A stretch of DNA of 64,000 nucleotides from Tritrichomonas musculus (taxonomy: Eukaryota; Parabasalia; Tritrichomonadida; Tritrichomonadidae), in the NCBI GenBank assembly GCA_039105265.1, contig JAPFFF010000007.1:5022001-5086000 (forward strand), written 5' to 3'. Each line of letters starts with the position of its first letter. The first letter of the stretch is position 1. The notes below the pieces were generated by a model, which did not search any database, was not told the DNA's origin, and saw only the letters and a program-made list of their open reading frames with translations. Of this stretch, positions 30,268 through 40,874 are shown piece after piece. The position numbers and the translations under genes are program-made.

Positions 30268-32250
30268 TTATTCAGGTTTTTTAACTTGAACCTTAGAATC
30301 AACTCCGAGATAGAGTTTGATGATTGATATCTTCAAAGGTGATGGATTATATATTTCTTTCAGTGCAGTGCATCCCTTCAAAGCTGCAGGTCCGAAAGTA
30401 ATTGTTGATGCCAAGAAAGTTATCTTCTCCAAAGCAGTGCAATCAGCGAAAGCCGAGATTCCAACATTAGTCACTGATGCAGGCAACGAAACCTCCTTCA
30501 GAGCAGCGCATCTTCTGAATGCCTCCTTTTGAATTGAGGTAACTTTTTCATGGATTTCCACTTTTTCAAGGGCCGAGCACTCGCCGAACACGTTTTCAGT
30601 GACCTTTGTAACGAGTGGAGGAATTGTTGCGGAAGCAAGAGCGGCGCATTCTCTGAATGCTCCTGTTTCGATGGAATTGACGGTTCCGGGTATTTCTATC
30701 TCTTTCAGTGCAGAGCATCTTCTGAAGGCCTCCTTGCAGATGGTTGTCAATGACGTTGGCAGTGTCACTTTTTCAAGTACGCTACAGTCACAAAAAGTGT
30801 TCTCTTCAATCTTCGAGACATCGGAAGGAAGGCTGATTTCTTTCAAGGCTTTGCAGCCTCTGAAGCACTCCTTGTCGATCGTCTTTACTGAGCCTGGAAT
30901 CGTCACCTGCTCCAACGAAGCGCAACCGCTGAATAGACCAGCTGCAAGTGATGCTACACTCTCGGGTATCGTCACTTGCTTGAGGGCCGAACAGCCAGTG
31001 AAAGCACAGCTTCCAAGAGAGGTTGCGGATGTTGGAATTTCCACTTTTTCAAGGGCTTGGCAGCCTGCAAAAGAACTGTCGCCAATGGCTGTAACCGTCG
31101 ATGGTATTGAAATTTCTGTCATTTGGGTGCAGCCCTTAAATGTGCACTGTTCAATCTTGGTAACCGTTTCTGGTATCGTCGCCTGTAAAAGTGAAGTGCA
31201 CCCTTGAAATGCACCGCCGCCGATAGACGTAACCGTCGATGGTATCGTCACTTCCTTCAAATCAGTGCATCCGTAAAAGGCGAAATTTTCAACGGTTTGG
31301 GTCGATGGTGGAATGGCAAATTGTGTAAAACCGCAACCGGTAAATGCATGCTCTTGGATGTTCTTCACTGAGTCCGGAAGTGTCAGTTCTTTGAGCGAGA
31401 TGCAGTTCTCAAAGGCATTCTTCGAAATGGTTCCAATTAACGGTGATAAATTGACCTTTGAAAGGTCATTGCAACCGCTGAAGATTGAATCACCAATTGT
31501 AGTGACGCCATCGGGAAGCGTGATCTCTTTTAAGGCCTTGCAGTTGGTAAAAACATTCTTGCCAAGTGTGGTGAGGTTCTTTGGAAGAGTGATGGTTTCA
31601 AGTGCTGTGCATCCTTGAAATGCATTATCGGATATTGTATTAACTGAATCTGGAAGTGTAATTTGCTTGAGAGCTGTACATTCTTCAAAGGTGTCCTCTT
31701 CAATTGCGTTTATAACGGCTGGGAGGTCGAATAAAATTTGATTGAGAGATGTGCATTTATTAAATGCAAAATTGCCGATTTTTGTAACTGAGGCGGGAAT
31801 TACAATTTGAGCAAGAGATGTGCATGAAAAGAATGCGTGGTGGGAGATTGAGGTAACTGAAGATTCGATTATAACGGAATCAATCATGTCATTGAATTGG
31901 AACTTTCCATCAACTTCTTGAACACCAGAGATAACAATGACCAATTTCATCTTTTTCAAGTCTTTCCTTTTGAGAGCAGAAACACTTTCATATACAGATT
32001 CAAAATCTTCACTGGGGTAGGTTATTTCAATCGATATATCATCAAAAAAGCTTAATACTTTGGAAATTGCTGGAGAATCAAACGTTTTGTTTTTGTACAA
32101 TGTAACTGTTTGGCTGGATTTAACGTAGATCTGCTTTGATTCTGAATTTGCTTGGTTGCATACATTTTTAAAGAAGTCCTGGGTTTCTTGTGGGAGAGAT
32201 GCAAATCCTTGGACTGCACCTAATTCGTTAAAGATTGCTTCAGACGTCAT
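30268..32250 (-). CDS. BspA-like LRR protein, relatively GC-rich
   Basis: This intact 660-residue protein starts at a clear ATG (MTSEAIFNELG) and its stop reads into TAAAT. The first 130 residues are not LRR (SKQIYVKSSQTVTLYKNK, SALKRKDLKKMKLVIVI). The rest is about 23 BspA/LRR_5 units of 22-23 residues, the C-terminal ones rich in alanine (CSALKEVxIPxSVTSIxxxAFxGC). No signal peptide or membrane segment is obvious. The gene is much less AT-rich than every other BspA gene here, with G/C-ending codons (GCC, AAG, TTC). In trichomonads this often marks strong expression; recent transfer or a separate lineage is the alternative. A TCATTA initiator-like motif lies about 20 bases before the ATG. 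Confidence 0.9.
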   Translation of the reverse strand: MTSEAIFNELGAVQGFASLPQETQDFFKNVCNQANSESKQIYVKSSQTVTLYKNKTFDSPAISKVLSFFDDISIEITYPSEDFESVYESVSALKRKDLKKMKLVIVISGVQEVDGKFQFNDMIDSVIIESSVTSISHHAFFSCTSLAQIVIPASVTKIGNFAFNKCTSLNQILFDLPAVINAIEEDTFEECTALKQITLPDSVNTISDNAFQGCTALETITLPKNLTTLGKNVFTNCKALKEITLPDGVTTIGDSIFSGCNDLSKVNLSPLIGTISKNAFENCISLKELTLPDSVKNIQEHAFTGCGFTQFAIPPSTQTVENFAFYGCTDLKEVTIPSTVTSIGGGAFQGCTSLLQATIPETVTKIEQCTFKGCTQMTEISIPSTVTAIGDSSFAGCQALEKVEIPTSATSLGSCAFTGCSALKQVTIPESVASLAAGLFSGCASLEQVTIPGSVKTIDKECFRGCKALKEISLPSDVSKIEENTFCDCSVLEKVTLPTSLTTICKEAFRRCSALKEIEIPGTVNSIETGAFRECAALASATIPPLVTKVTENVFGECSALEKVEIHEKVTSIQKEAFRRCAALKEVSLPASVTNVGISAFADCTALEKITFLASTITFGPAALKGCTALKEIYNPSPLKISIIKLYLGVDSKVQVKKPE

Positions 32251-32270
32251 ATTCTGTAAGTTCTTTAATT

Positions 32271-32276
32271 TAATGA
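32271..32276 (-). promoter_or_regulatory. candidate initiator (Inr) TCATTA
   Basis: On the minus strand TCATTA fits the TCAYTW consensus and lies 20 bases before the ATG of the 660-residue BspA gene, the expected distance. The motif is short and AT-rich, so chance occurrence is possible. Confidence 0.4.
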
Positions 32277-32863
32277 ATAAATATTATATGAAGAAAACTT
32301 TTTGAATCATTTATCTACGATAGAACGATTACCGATTAAATTATTCAAAAATTCCGAAAATATTTTCTTTAAAGATAAAATAATTTGTATAAAATTTATG
32401 GGTATTGTTTCAATCTCATCGATAACTTTTATATAATTAATATCTTCATAAAAAATTATTTTTTATATTATGTTAATGTTTAAATAGAATTATAATATGA
32501 TAAAAGCTAGAATAATTATTATAATTCTAAAGCAAGAAAGAACAATAAAAAATATTATTTTGATATTACTTAAAATAGATTTAATAATCTGATAAAACAT
32601 ATCTAAATTTAATTTTTATTTGATATTTTTATTGAAATTTTCTTTTTATAATGAAAACTTGTTTTCATTCAACAAAAAAAAAACATATATTGATTATTGC
32701 TCTTTTATTTATCTTATTTAAATTCAAAAAATAATTAGAACTAATAATTTTTTGGTACATTAATAGTATAAGCTTAATATCAATAATATCAAAATTTAAA
32801 TATACTATTTTTGTTTATATATAAACATAAATATTTTTAACAATCTGATAAATAATCATCTTT
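32277..32863. other. intergenic region between two BspA-type genes
   Basis: AT-rich spacer carrying the promoter side of the gene at 30268-32250 and the 3' flank of the next minus-strand gene. AACTTTTTGA at 32296 is one of many copies of this 10-mer in the window. No gene is seen. Confidence 0.4.
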
Positions 32864-33647
32864 TCAATCTGGTTCCAAATTCACACAAACATTTCCAATT
32901 CCAAGATTCGGTAATGTAACTGAAGAAGGGATAGAAATCTGTTCCAGTGCTGAGCATCCAATGAACGGATTGTATCCAATTGTTGTCAATGTTGCCGGCA
33001 GCGAAATTTGAGTGAGAATTGTGCAATTTCTGAAACAGTAATTTCCGATAGAAATAACCGTTTTTGGTATAGAAATTTCTGACAAAGATGAGCATCCATT
33101 AAAAGCATAGTCACCAATTGTTTTTGTCGATTCGGGGATCGCGATATGCCTCAAAGACGAGCAACCACTGAATGATGCGTGCGAAATTTCATCAAATGAA
33201 GAAGAAATCGAAATTGAAGACAAAGAAGAGCAGCCGTAAAAAGCGCCTCCGCCAATTTTAGCTACAGATGAAGGAATGTCGACTTTTTCTAAAGATGAAC
33301 AGTCACAAAAAGTGAAGTGACCAATTATTTTCACAGTTGAAGGGATGTTTATTTCAGACAGTGAAATGCACTGACTAAAGGCATTGTTGCCGATAGAAAT
33401 AACCGACGATGGAATTGATATTTGTTGAAGTGAAGTGCAACCGCTAAAAATGCCATTGTTAAGTGATGTGATCGAGTCAGGTATACAAATTTGGTTAAGT
33501 GATGTGCATCCATTGAATGCATCTTGTCCAATTGATGTCACTGAATAAGGAATCGAAATCTGAGTCAATGAAGAACATCCCTTGAATGCATTGTCACCAA
33601 TGGTTGTAACAGACGATGGAATGAAGATTTCTTTCAATGCTGAACTA
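32864..33647 (-). pseudogene. C-terminal BspA LRR part of a MITE-split gene
   Basis: About 11 BspA/LRR_5 units (SSLTQISIPYSVTSIGQDAF and similar) remain open from 33647 to the stop at 32864. There is no proper 5' end: the frame begins at the TA target site where a 285-bp element is inserted. Removing the element and one TA joins FAD on the upstream side to SSALKEIFIPSS here in the same frame, a normal LRR junction. Without the insertion this would be the C-terminus of the gene that starts at 35848. The last residues (LPNLGIGNVCVNLEPD) leave the repeat pattern. Confidence 0.8.
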
Positions 33648-33932
33648 CAGTATAGTAAAAAAATATGAAATCGTCAAAAAATACTAAAAAAGTTGGAAAA
33701 TACACTTTTTCAAAGAAATAAGGCCAAATTTGCTTGGCTAATTCTTTTTATCGTCATTTGAAAAAATGGATTTTCGAACTTTTTCGTAAAATTCAAAAAG
33801 CTGGAAAAGCTACTTTTTCAAATGACGATAAAACAATATTTACTCAAAAAAATTGAGTGTTTATTATGAAAAAGCTTGTTTTCCAACTTTTTGAATAATA
33901 TTTTTACGTTTTCATATTTTTTTACTATACTG
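33648..33932. mobile_element. 285-bp Tc1/mariner-type MITE
   Basis: The element has perfect 23-bp terminal inverted repeats beginning CAGTATAGTAAAAAAATATG. One mismatch and three more matching bases follow. It is flanked by TA on both sides (33646-33647 and 33933-33934), the Tc1/mariner target. An internal inverted pair (TTATCGTCATTTGAAAAA near 33748 and its complement near 33812) lets most of it fold. It codes for nothing. Its ends differ from the pogo-like transposon at 47498-49464, so that transposase is not its obvious partner. Confidence 0.88.
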
Positions 33933-34774
33933 TATCAGCAAATGAATAGTTTTCAATGGTCGTTATTGAAGAAGGAATGTCGACACTTTTCAATGATTTA
34001 CAGCCATAGAAAACCCACTTTTCTATCGTCTTGGTCGAGGAAGGAATTGATATTTTAGTTAATGAAATGCATCGACTAAAACATGACTCACCAATCGATG
34101 AAACTGAAGGTGAAATTAATATATTCTTTAGTTTGGCACATCCAAAAAAAGTTTCCTTTGCAATTGATGTAGCAAATGAAGGAATCATCAGTTTCCTATA
34201 TAAAAAATAATCTGTCATTTCGATGTCTTCATCAAGTGCTGCCAATTGACAATGAATAATGTGATTGATGTTTGATCTATTGATTTCATATTTGTACTTT
34301 TCATTGTTAATTAAAAGCTCAATAATTTCATCATAGCCTTTTTCAAACGCCAACAAAACAGGATGATAAGATTCGCTTTCTCTTGTTGATCTGCTAATTA
34401 TTGATTCTTTATTAATATCGATGTCAGGATGTTCCAATAAAATCTTCACAATTTCGGTTCTTTTATGTTCAATTGCATAAAATAAAACCGTCTTTTCATT
34501 AATAAAAACATTGATGATGAAATTGATAATACTTCTTTTTCATTTAAAACTAAATTCAAACAAAAAATTAAGTTAAAATTAATTTATCATTTACATTAAT
34601 TCCTGGATGATTAAGTAAATGTTTGACAATTTCAATGTATCCTTTACCAACAGTAATATGTAATGGTGCTATATTTAAAAAAACAAATAAATGAATTTCA
34701 TTCATTATTTTGTATAGAAATTATGTTGAGTCCGCTTGGATTTCTTTGAAAAATTTTCGAATTTATGTCAATTT
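33933..34774 (-). pseudogene. ankyrin and first LRR units of the MITE-split gene
   Basis: Reading down from 34774, ankyrin units appear in changing frames: EIVLNNIKIDIN near 34760, then APLHITVGKGYIEIVKHLLNHPGIN (about 34667-34594), then NEKTVLFYAIEHKRTEIVKILLEHPDIDIN and one long frame to 33935 that passes into LRR units (CAKLKNILISPSVSSIGESCF). The units are separated by AT-rich stretches of about 80-90 bases with stops. Joined, they would make a regular ankyrin array linking the DUF3447 frame at 34775-35848 to the LRRs. The gaps are either unrecognised introns or decay. The frame ends at a stop supplied by the MITE end. Confidence 0.7.
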
Positions 34775-35848
34775 TTATATTATTAAGGACAATTTCAACA
34801 AAATATATAAAGTTGTACTGGCAAAGTTATAAAATAGATAAATGTTATTTAAATCATTAGGAAAAAAGTTGAAATTAAGACATTGAACAATTTTTGATGA
34901 AATGTAAAAGTCATCGTGATCAGAATGATTTTTTACAATTAATTTGTTTTGAATATAATCGGCTATTTCATTATGATGACATTTAACAGCTTCAATGAAG
35001 CATTCAGAAAAAGATTTATCGTCTGGTTCAATTTTCTTCTTTTCAAGAAATTGAATTATTTCAAGGTTTCTGCCATGAATTGAATAGAGCCACAAGGAAG
35101 GAGTGATTTCAAAATGATTTGATAAATAATTGAAGATTTTAATTGACCCAAAAAAGTCAGCATATTCAATTAAGGTTGGCTTTTTGAATTCTAGAAATTG
35201 GTTTGTTTCAAATGCCGATGAATATATACTTTTTGAATGGAAAATTTCGGTTGATTTGAAATAAATAATAAATTCATCCAAAGAGTCGTTGCGGATCATT
35301 TTGCAGACGATAGAATCATTTTCACCTTCTTTTCTATTACTCTCAAAAAGTCGTGAACTTGTCTGAAAAATGTCTTCGTTTTCTTCTTCAATTCGCTTTT
35401 TCAATTCATCATTTGTAAACTTCTCAATTTCGGGCCAAAAATAAATCAAATAATCCTTTCTTTGGTAGTTCTCGTCCTGGATTATTTCATAGATTTGTTC
35501 ATCAATAATTAAAATATTTTGTTCAATTATAAATAAAAGAAGTCGTTTGTTGCTCTGAAAAAATTCAAAAATTTCGATATTTGAAAAGGTCTGTTTGATT
35601 GTTTGTATAAAAGGAAGAAGTATTTCTTCAAGTTTATCGTAAAAGTTTGGTTGCCTGTGATGGTTATTTGAGATTTGGATTATTAATTGAAGAAATATTT
35701 TCATTTCATTTCGATTTGAAGAATTAATAATATCAATCTGTTTAAAGAAATTCTCTTTGTCTTCGTCTGCTTTCGTTTCTTTATCTAAATAATTGAGAAG
35801 ATAGTTTTGAAGATCTTTCTTTTTCTTAAAATATTCTTGGATTTCCAT
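34775..35848 (-). CDS. DUF3447 N-terminal part of the MITE-split ankyrin/BspA gene
   Basis: This frame starts at a clear ATG (MEIQEYFKKKKDLQNYLLNYLD) and encodes 357 residues. It has the helical N-terminus and the DUF3447 core (LIEYADFFGSIKIFNYLS, LWLYSIHGRNLEIIQFLEKK, AVKCHHNEIADYI), like the genes at 14312 and 8962. The last residues (YILLKLSLII) are out of register: a neighbouring frame gives the expected ankyrin sequence YFVEIVLNNIKIDIN, so a frameshift near 34790 truncates the protein. With the downstream gaps and the MITE, the full gene cannot make one protein unless spliced. The N-terminal fragment might still be expressed. Confidence 0.75.
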   Translation of the reverse strand: MEIQEYFKKKKDLQNYLLNYLDKETKADEDKENFFKQIDIINSSNRNEMKIFLQLIIQISNNHHRQPNFYDKLEEILLPFIQTIKQTFSNIEIFEFFQSNKRLLLFIIEQNILIIDEQIYEIIQDENYQRKDYLIYFWPEIEKFTNDELKKRIEEENEDIFQTSSRLFESNRKEGENDSIVCKMIRNDSLDEFIIYFKSTEIFHSKSIYSSAFETNQFLEFKKPTLIEYADFFGSIKIFNYLSNHFEITPSLWLYSIHGRNLEIIQFLEKKKIEPDDKSFSECFIEAVKCHHNEIADYIQNKLIVKNHSDHDDFYISSKIVQCLNFNFFPNDLNNIYLFYNFASTTLYILLKLSLII

Positions 35849-36490
35849 TAAATATTAAAAAATATTGAATATATTATGATCGTCAAATTAGATCTAAAAA
35901 TATTCAATATAACCAAGATAAAAATTGGATTATATTAATAATTAAAAGTTTAATTTGTTTTTAAATTAATTTTTCTGATTTATATTATTTATATAAATGT
36001 AAAGATATGATAATTATATGATTTATACATTTAGATATTGAAAATGTCTATATTTTTATAAAAGGGTTAAATGATATTAAATTTCAATTGCTTCGAACGC
36101 TAAATTCAATTTTTAAGAAGATTTATCTTTGAAAAAAAAATAAATTCAATTATTTATTTTTTAAAATTTACTTAAAGAAAAAGGATTTATCTGTCGACGA
36201 AGGATTTATCTGTCGACACAGACTAAATATTAAAGAAAAAGTCACGATATTACAATTAAATGTTTTAAAAAATTCTAATATGATATTTCTTTATTCAAAC
36301 TTGAAAAAAAATCATCGAGTCGCAAGATTTCCCAAATAATGGAAATCGACGTCGACGCTGATTTTTGGATTATATGATAGACATCAGTCGATTTAAAACG
36401 CGTCTATACTATTATCCTTTTATAAGAAATAAAATTTATTTTTTTCAACAAAAAAAATCAATTCTAATATAGAAAAAATTGAAAAAATGA
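35849..36490. other. upstream region with short tandem repeat
   Basis: AT-rich DNA upstream of the DUF3447 gene. AAGGATTTATCTGTCGAC occurs twice in tandem (about 36179-36217), and ATCGACGTCGACGC at 36345 is an unusual GC-rich palindromic patch. No gene is visible. Confidence 0.5.
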
Positions 36491-36501
36491 TATGAAAAAT
36501 A

Positions 36502-37986
36502 GGTGGGCCACCAATGAATTTTTATAACTTTTGCACCATTAGATAGATTACATATAATAATAAAATAAAATATTAATTATAGTTCATAAATATTAAAGAT
36601 AAAGTTTTTATGAATAATTTAAATTTTCATATTTTTTTTGTAAACTATTCAAATAGTATAGATAAAATCTTTCAAAAATATTTGAAATAATTTTCTCAAA
36701 ATTAAAAGAATTTAAAAAGATCATTCAATTTTGATAAGAAAATTTCATTTATTAAGAATAAAAATATCTATTTTAATTTTAAATCAATTGTGTAATTTAA
36801 TTTTGTTTAAAGTTATATCTTGTTGATTATAATCAAAAATAAAATATAAAAAGAAATAAATGATTTTTTCTATACCTAAAATTTTGAATATAACAATTGA
36901 AGCATGCTATAAAAATTCGTTTTGAAAAAGTTAGAAATAATCAATTATTCGATTATAATGATTTTGAAAATTTATTAGTATATGATTTATTATAAAATAT
37001 TTTAAAATATTATTTACTATTATATTTATGTTTATAATATTATAATAAAAATATATTATGTTTATTTCTATTTAAATCGCTATATTTATAATTTTTATTA
37101 AAACTTAGTTTTTTTTGAAATTTTAAAAATTCAAATAAATATAAAATAATTTTTATTTTGATTATCTTTGCTTTTTAAATTTAAAATGAAATATCACATT
37201 TATATATATTTTTAATATATAATTTAATTATGAAATTATAATATTAATATAGATTAATTAAATTTTAAATTAAGATATTGCTTTTTCTAAAAATCTCAAA
37301 ATTTCAATAAGGGAAAAAATATAAAAAATAATTGAAAGCTATTTTTATAAATTGAGAGAAAATTGAATAAAAAAAAGCTGATTTTAATTTTTTATGATTT
37401 TTTAATAAAGGTCCAATATTCTAGGATATATATCTGATTTTAATTTACCTTTATTTATACCAAATTTATTGTTTGACCGTTTATAATTTCTTACCAAGTG
37501 GCTCCAAAATTGAATCATTCCGTTAACTAATTCAACTTTTTGAATATGTTTTCCCAACTAACCTTTATCTTTGAAGTTATGTTATAACTAACTATATCAA
37601 TAAAAAGCCTGGGCGATGAAGAAACTAAATATCAAAAAAGAAAACATTTTATTTTTTTATATACTTCTGAAAATTAAAAATACCTTTTATTTTAACTTTT
37701 TAGAGAAATCTATTAATTATTTTATATTGTTTCCAGATCATTCTTGATATATGACATAGATAATATCATAAAATAATAGAAATATGTATTTTAATTCATT
37801 TGAACTTGTGATATTGCATATCATGTAATAAAAAAAAAGTTGATGAATATTAGTTCAAAACTTAATTTAACAACTGCATCCTATCATATATGTGTTATAT
37901 AAATATATATTATGAAATTGCTGAATAATTCTTAAAATTCGAAGAAAAAAAGAACTTTTTTAAAGTCAAAAAAAAAGTGGCCCACC
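36502..37986. mobile_element. non-autonomous element with GGTGGGCCAC ends
   Basis: The block starts GGTGGGCCAC and ends with GTGGCCCACC, a short inverted repeat unusual for its GC content. It is flanked by 11-base direct repeats TATGAAAAATA (36491-36501 and 37990-38000), the right copy displaced by three bases. The 1.5-kb interior has no coding frame. The layout resembles the element at 29002-30037. The inverted repeats are short, so confidence is moderate. Confidence 0.48.
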
Positions 37987-38000
37987 TATTATGAAAAATA

Positions 38001-38861
38001 AACAGTGATGTGAAAAAAATAAAAAAAATAAGTTTTAGCTTTTTCTTTATTTTTATATAAATATTAGTATATATTACATATGAAAAAAATGAAAATATCA
38101 AAAAGAAATCTATTTTTAGCATTCTTTTATAAAAAACAATAAAAAAAAACTATCGTTATTTATTGAAAATTGAGAAATTGATCGCAAAAATAAACGTGCT
38201 CTTTATTTATCAATAAGCACATCAGAGCAATATCTTAGCTGTAAAACAAAAAGAAACTAGATCTGAGGTCAGTATTAAACAGCAAAGGAGCCATATTATA
38301 AGGTTATTCAATTATTCGCTTATTTGACGGATTTTAATCAAGAAATTAAAACGAAAAAATAGGTTCAAACAAATATCTTATGCTATTAATTATTTATTCA
38401 AAAGTGATGAATCCAAATGTCAATAAGAAAATCGGAAGATCAAAGAAAAGAAAAAATAAAAATCAATATAATCGGTCAAATCAGTAAACCTAGATGAAAA
38501 CATACAGTAAAAGCATAGAATAGAGCAAGTATTTGATGTTTTATGCTTAATTAAAAAATTTTTAACATTATAATTTTTTTTATTTTTATTTTTCTCATTA
38601 TTTACCAAAAAAAAAGCTATTATCAATTATCGTAATCATATATACACGAATTGATTCATGTTTTGTGTTGATATTTAAACTTTTTTTTGTGATTTCGCAA
38701 AATATGTGTTTTTTTCTCCGAATAATCAGAAATTATTATCAATGTGGTATTTAAAAGATATTATACGTGATGATTTTATAATTAATTGTAGGAAATAAGA
38801 AGAATAATCTAATTTTTCTTAGTTTGAAATTTTGGCGGGATTTTTCATTCAAAAAAATGCA
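38001..38861. other. AT-rich spacer between elements
   Basis: No supported gene, RNA or repeat. A 68-codon minus-strand frame (38420-38626) has low-complexity composition and no recognisable domain. Confidence 0.4.
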
Positions 38862-38869
38862 TTTTTACA

Positions 38870-40427
38870 AAAACCCCTAACATTTTGGTTTTTGTGATAA
38901 AATGAATATTTATTTATGCATTTGTTTTCTATATATAGTATTAATCAAAAGTTAATTTAACCATATTGCCAATAAATGCATTGTTAAAGATATATTTATA
39001 TGATTATTTAAAAAGTATTTTGTTTCCTTATATTTCCTATATTATCATATTTATATAAGATATTAGCACTGTTATAAAGAATACTTGTTTATTTATTTTT
39101 AATAAATTAGGAATTTAAAAATGAAAATAACTAAAAATTAGATATATGCATTAATTAACAATATATTATATTAATATAAAACTAAATATTATAAATAACT
39201 ATATATATTTACTTATTATGATATATTTATTAATATAAAAATATTTCAAATCTAAATAATCACTATATACAAAACAACTCGTTTTTCTAACCCGGTAGCT
39301 CAAATATTCTGAAGAGCAATTCAAAATAACTCGTTTTTCTAACCCGAAATGCTCAAATATTCAATTGAATTTCTGAATATTATTTTAAAAATAAATAAAA
39401 AAAATTTTAGTTATCTATTATAACATAACCAATTTTCAACATAAAATTAAATTGATTCTCTATTATCTTGACCTATTAATGAATTTATATTTATTTACTT
39501 TTTTATTAAATATTAAAAAAGATATTACATTAAATTAAACCAAATTTATTTTATTATTTTAGAAAAGATCAAAATTTATGATAATATTTGAAGAATTAAA
39601 ATCATTTCATTAAATAAAATAATTAAAATTCTTTTATTTATTGAATTCATATTTATTCCATTTATTTAGGAATAATAAATCAGAACACTAGATGTGTTCA
39701 TTTATCATTACACAAAAATTGAGTTTAATACAACCATGTTTAAAGATTATGTTATGTTCACCATGGTTAATAAGATATTAAGTAAATAATTACAAATAAA
39801 TTTCTAAGCATCGGTAAAATCTATTAAATATAAAAAAAGTGAAATAAACCACTGAAAATATACTAGTTTTCGAATATTTCATTATATCTTGCCAAAATTT
39901 TTATTAAAAATCATTTAAAAGATTTAATAAATATATAGTATTAAATATATACATATTTACATTATATATTACGAATTAATGATTAATTTATTTTCATTTG
40001 GAATATAAAATTTAATTCTTTCGATTATTTTTGATTTTAACTTTTGGAATTGGATTAAGTGTTAAATATATAAATTAATCAAGCAAATATTTTTAACAAG
40101 TTTTAATTATTTCAAAAGTTTTTAAAACTGATGATCATAAATTTTCAGTTTAACGAAAATTTAAACGAAAATGCATCTAGCTTATAGTTATACAATGGAT
40201 TTACTAATGTTTAACCAGAAGACATTGCAATTCTATTTCTGACATATAATATTGCAAATATTAAGATTTTAGTTTCAAAATATCTGATTAAAATTATCTT
40301 ATAAACATTAATATAATGTGAATAATCATAATATATATTTTAAATTAAGTAAATATAATATTTTGTTGAGATAAAAATATTTTGCAGGTATCGATGAAAA
40401 ATTGTAAACGGTAATGTTAGGGGTTTT
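38870..40427. mobile_element. non-autonomous element, AAAACCCCTAACATT ends, 8-bp duplication
   Basis: The 15-base terminal inverted repeats AAAACCCCTAACATT (38870-38884) and AATGTTAGGGGTTTT (40413-40427) are perfect. They are flanked by 8-base direct repeats TTTTTACA (38862-38869 and 40428-40435). The size of the duplication suggests hAT, but the flanks are low complexity. The interior lacks coding frames. It holds a 52-base direct duplication (39276 and 39328) with the motif ACTCGTTTTTCTAACCCG. Confidence 0.58.
39276..39365. repeat. two 52-bp direct repeats
   Basis: AACTCGTTTTTCTAACCCG, followed by GCTCAAATATTC, occurs at 39276 and again at 39328, a period of 52 bases, inside the element at 38870-40427. 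Confidence 0.75.
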
Positions 40428-40435
40428 TTTTTACA

Positions 40436-40874
40436 TAAAAATCTTTCTCATATATTTATTTTTTCTGCTTTTAAGTACTGCCAAATGATAGATATAAAAA
40501 AGTTATATTTATATAAAAAAATTCAGAAGATAATCTTAACCACAGAGCCAGAGTCGACATTTATTTCCTTCGTCGACGCTTTTTTCCGCCTTCTTTATAT
40601 TGTTTTATTTCATTTTGCTAAATATCTTTGTTTTTACTAAAAGAAAAAAATAAATATTTTAGTTTTTTGTTTTAATATAAATATTTTAAAAATATGGTAA
40701 CATTTTAATATTAATATTTCATCATTATTATTAAAAATATAGATAATTTTAATTTGAAACTTGATTTTTTCTCGCATAGCAATATCTGTTGATTACAATT
40801 TTTATAGAATGTATTGTCGAATATTGTGTTTTTATAATTTATATATTAAACTATGATATTTTTATTCATATTTA
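40436..40874. other. 3' flank of the large BspA gene
   Basis: AT-rich spacer with a small GC-rich patch (CGTCGACGC near 40581, similar to one at 36350). No gene is seen. The stop of the BspA gene runs into TAATAAA on the minus strand. Confidence 0.4.
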
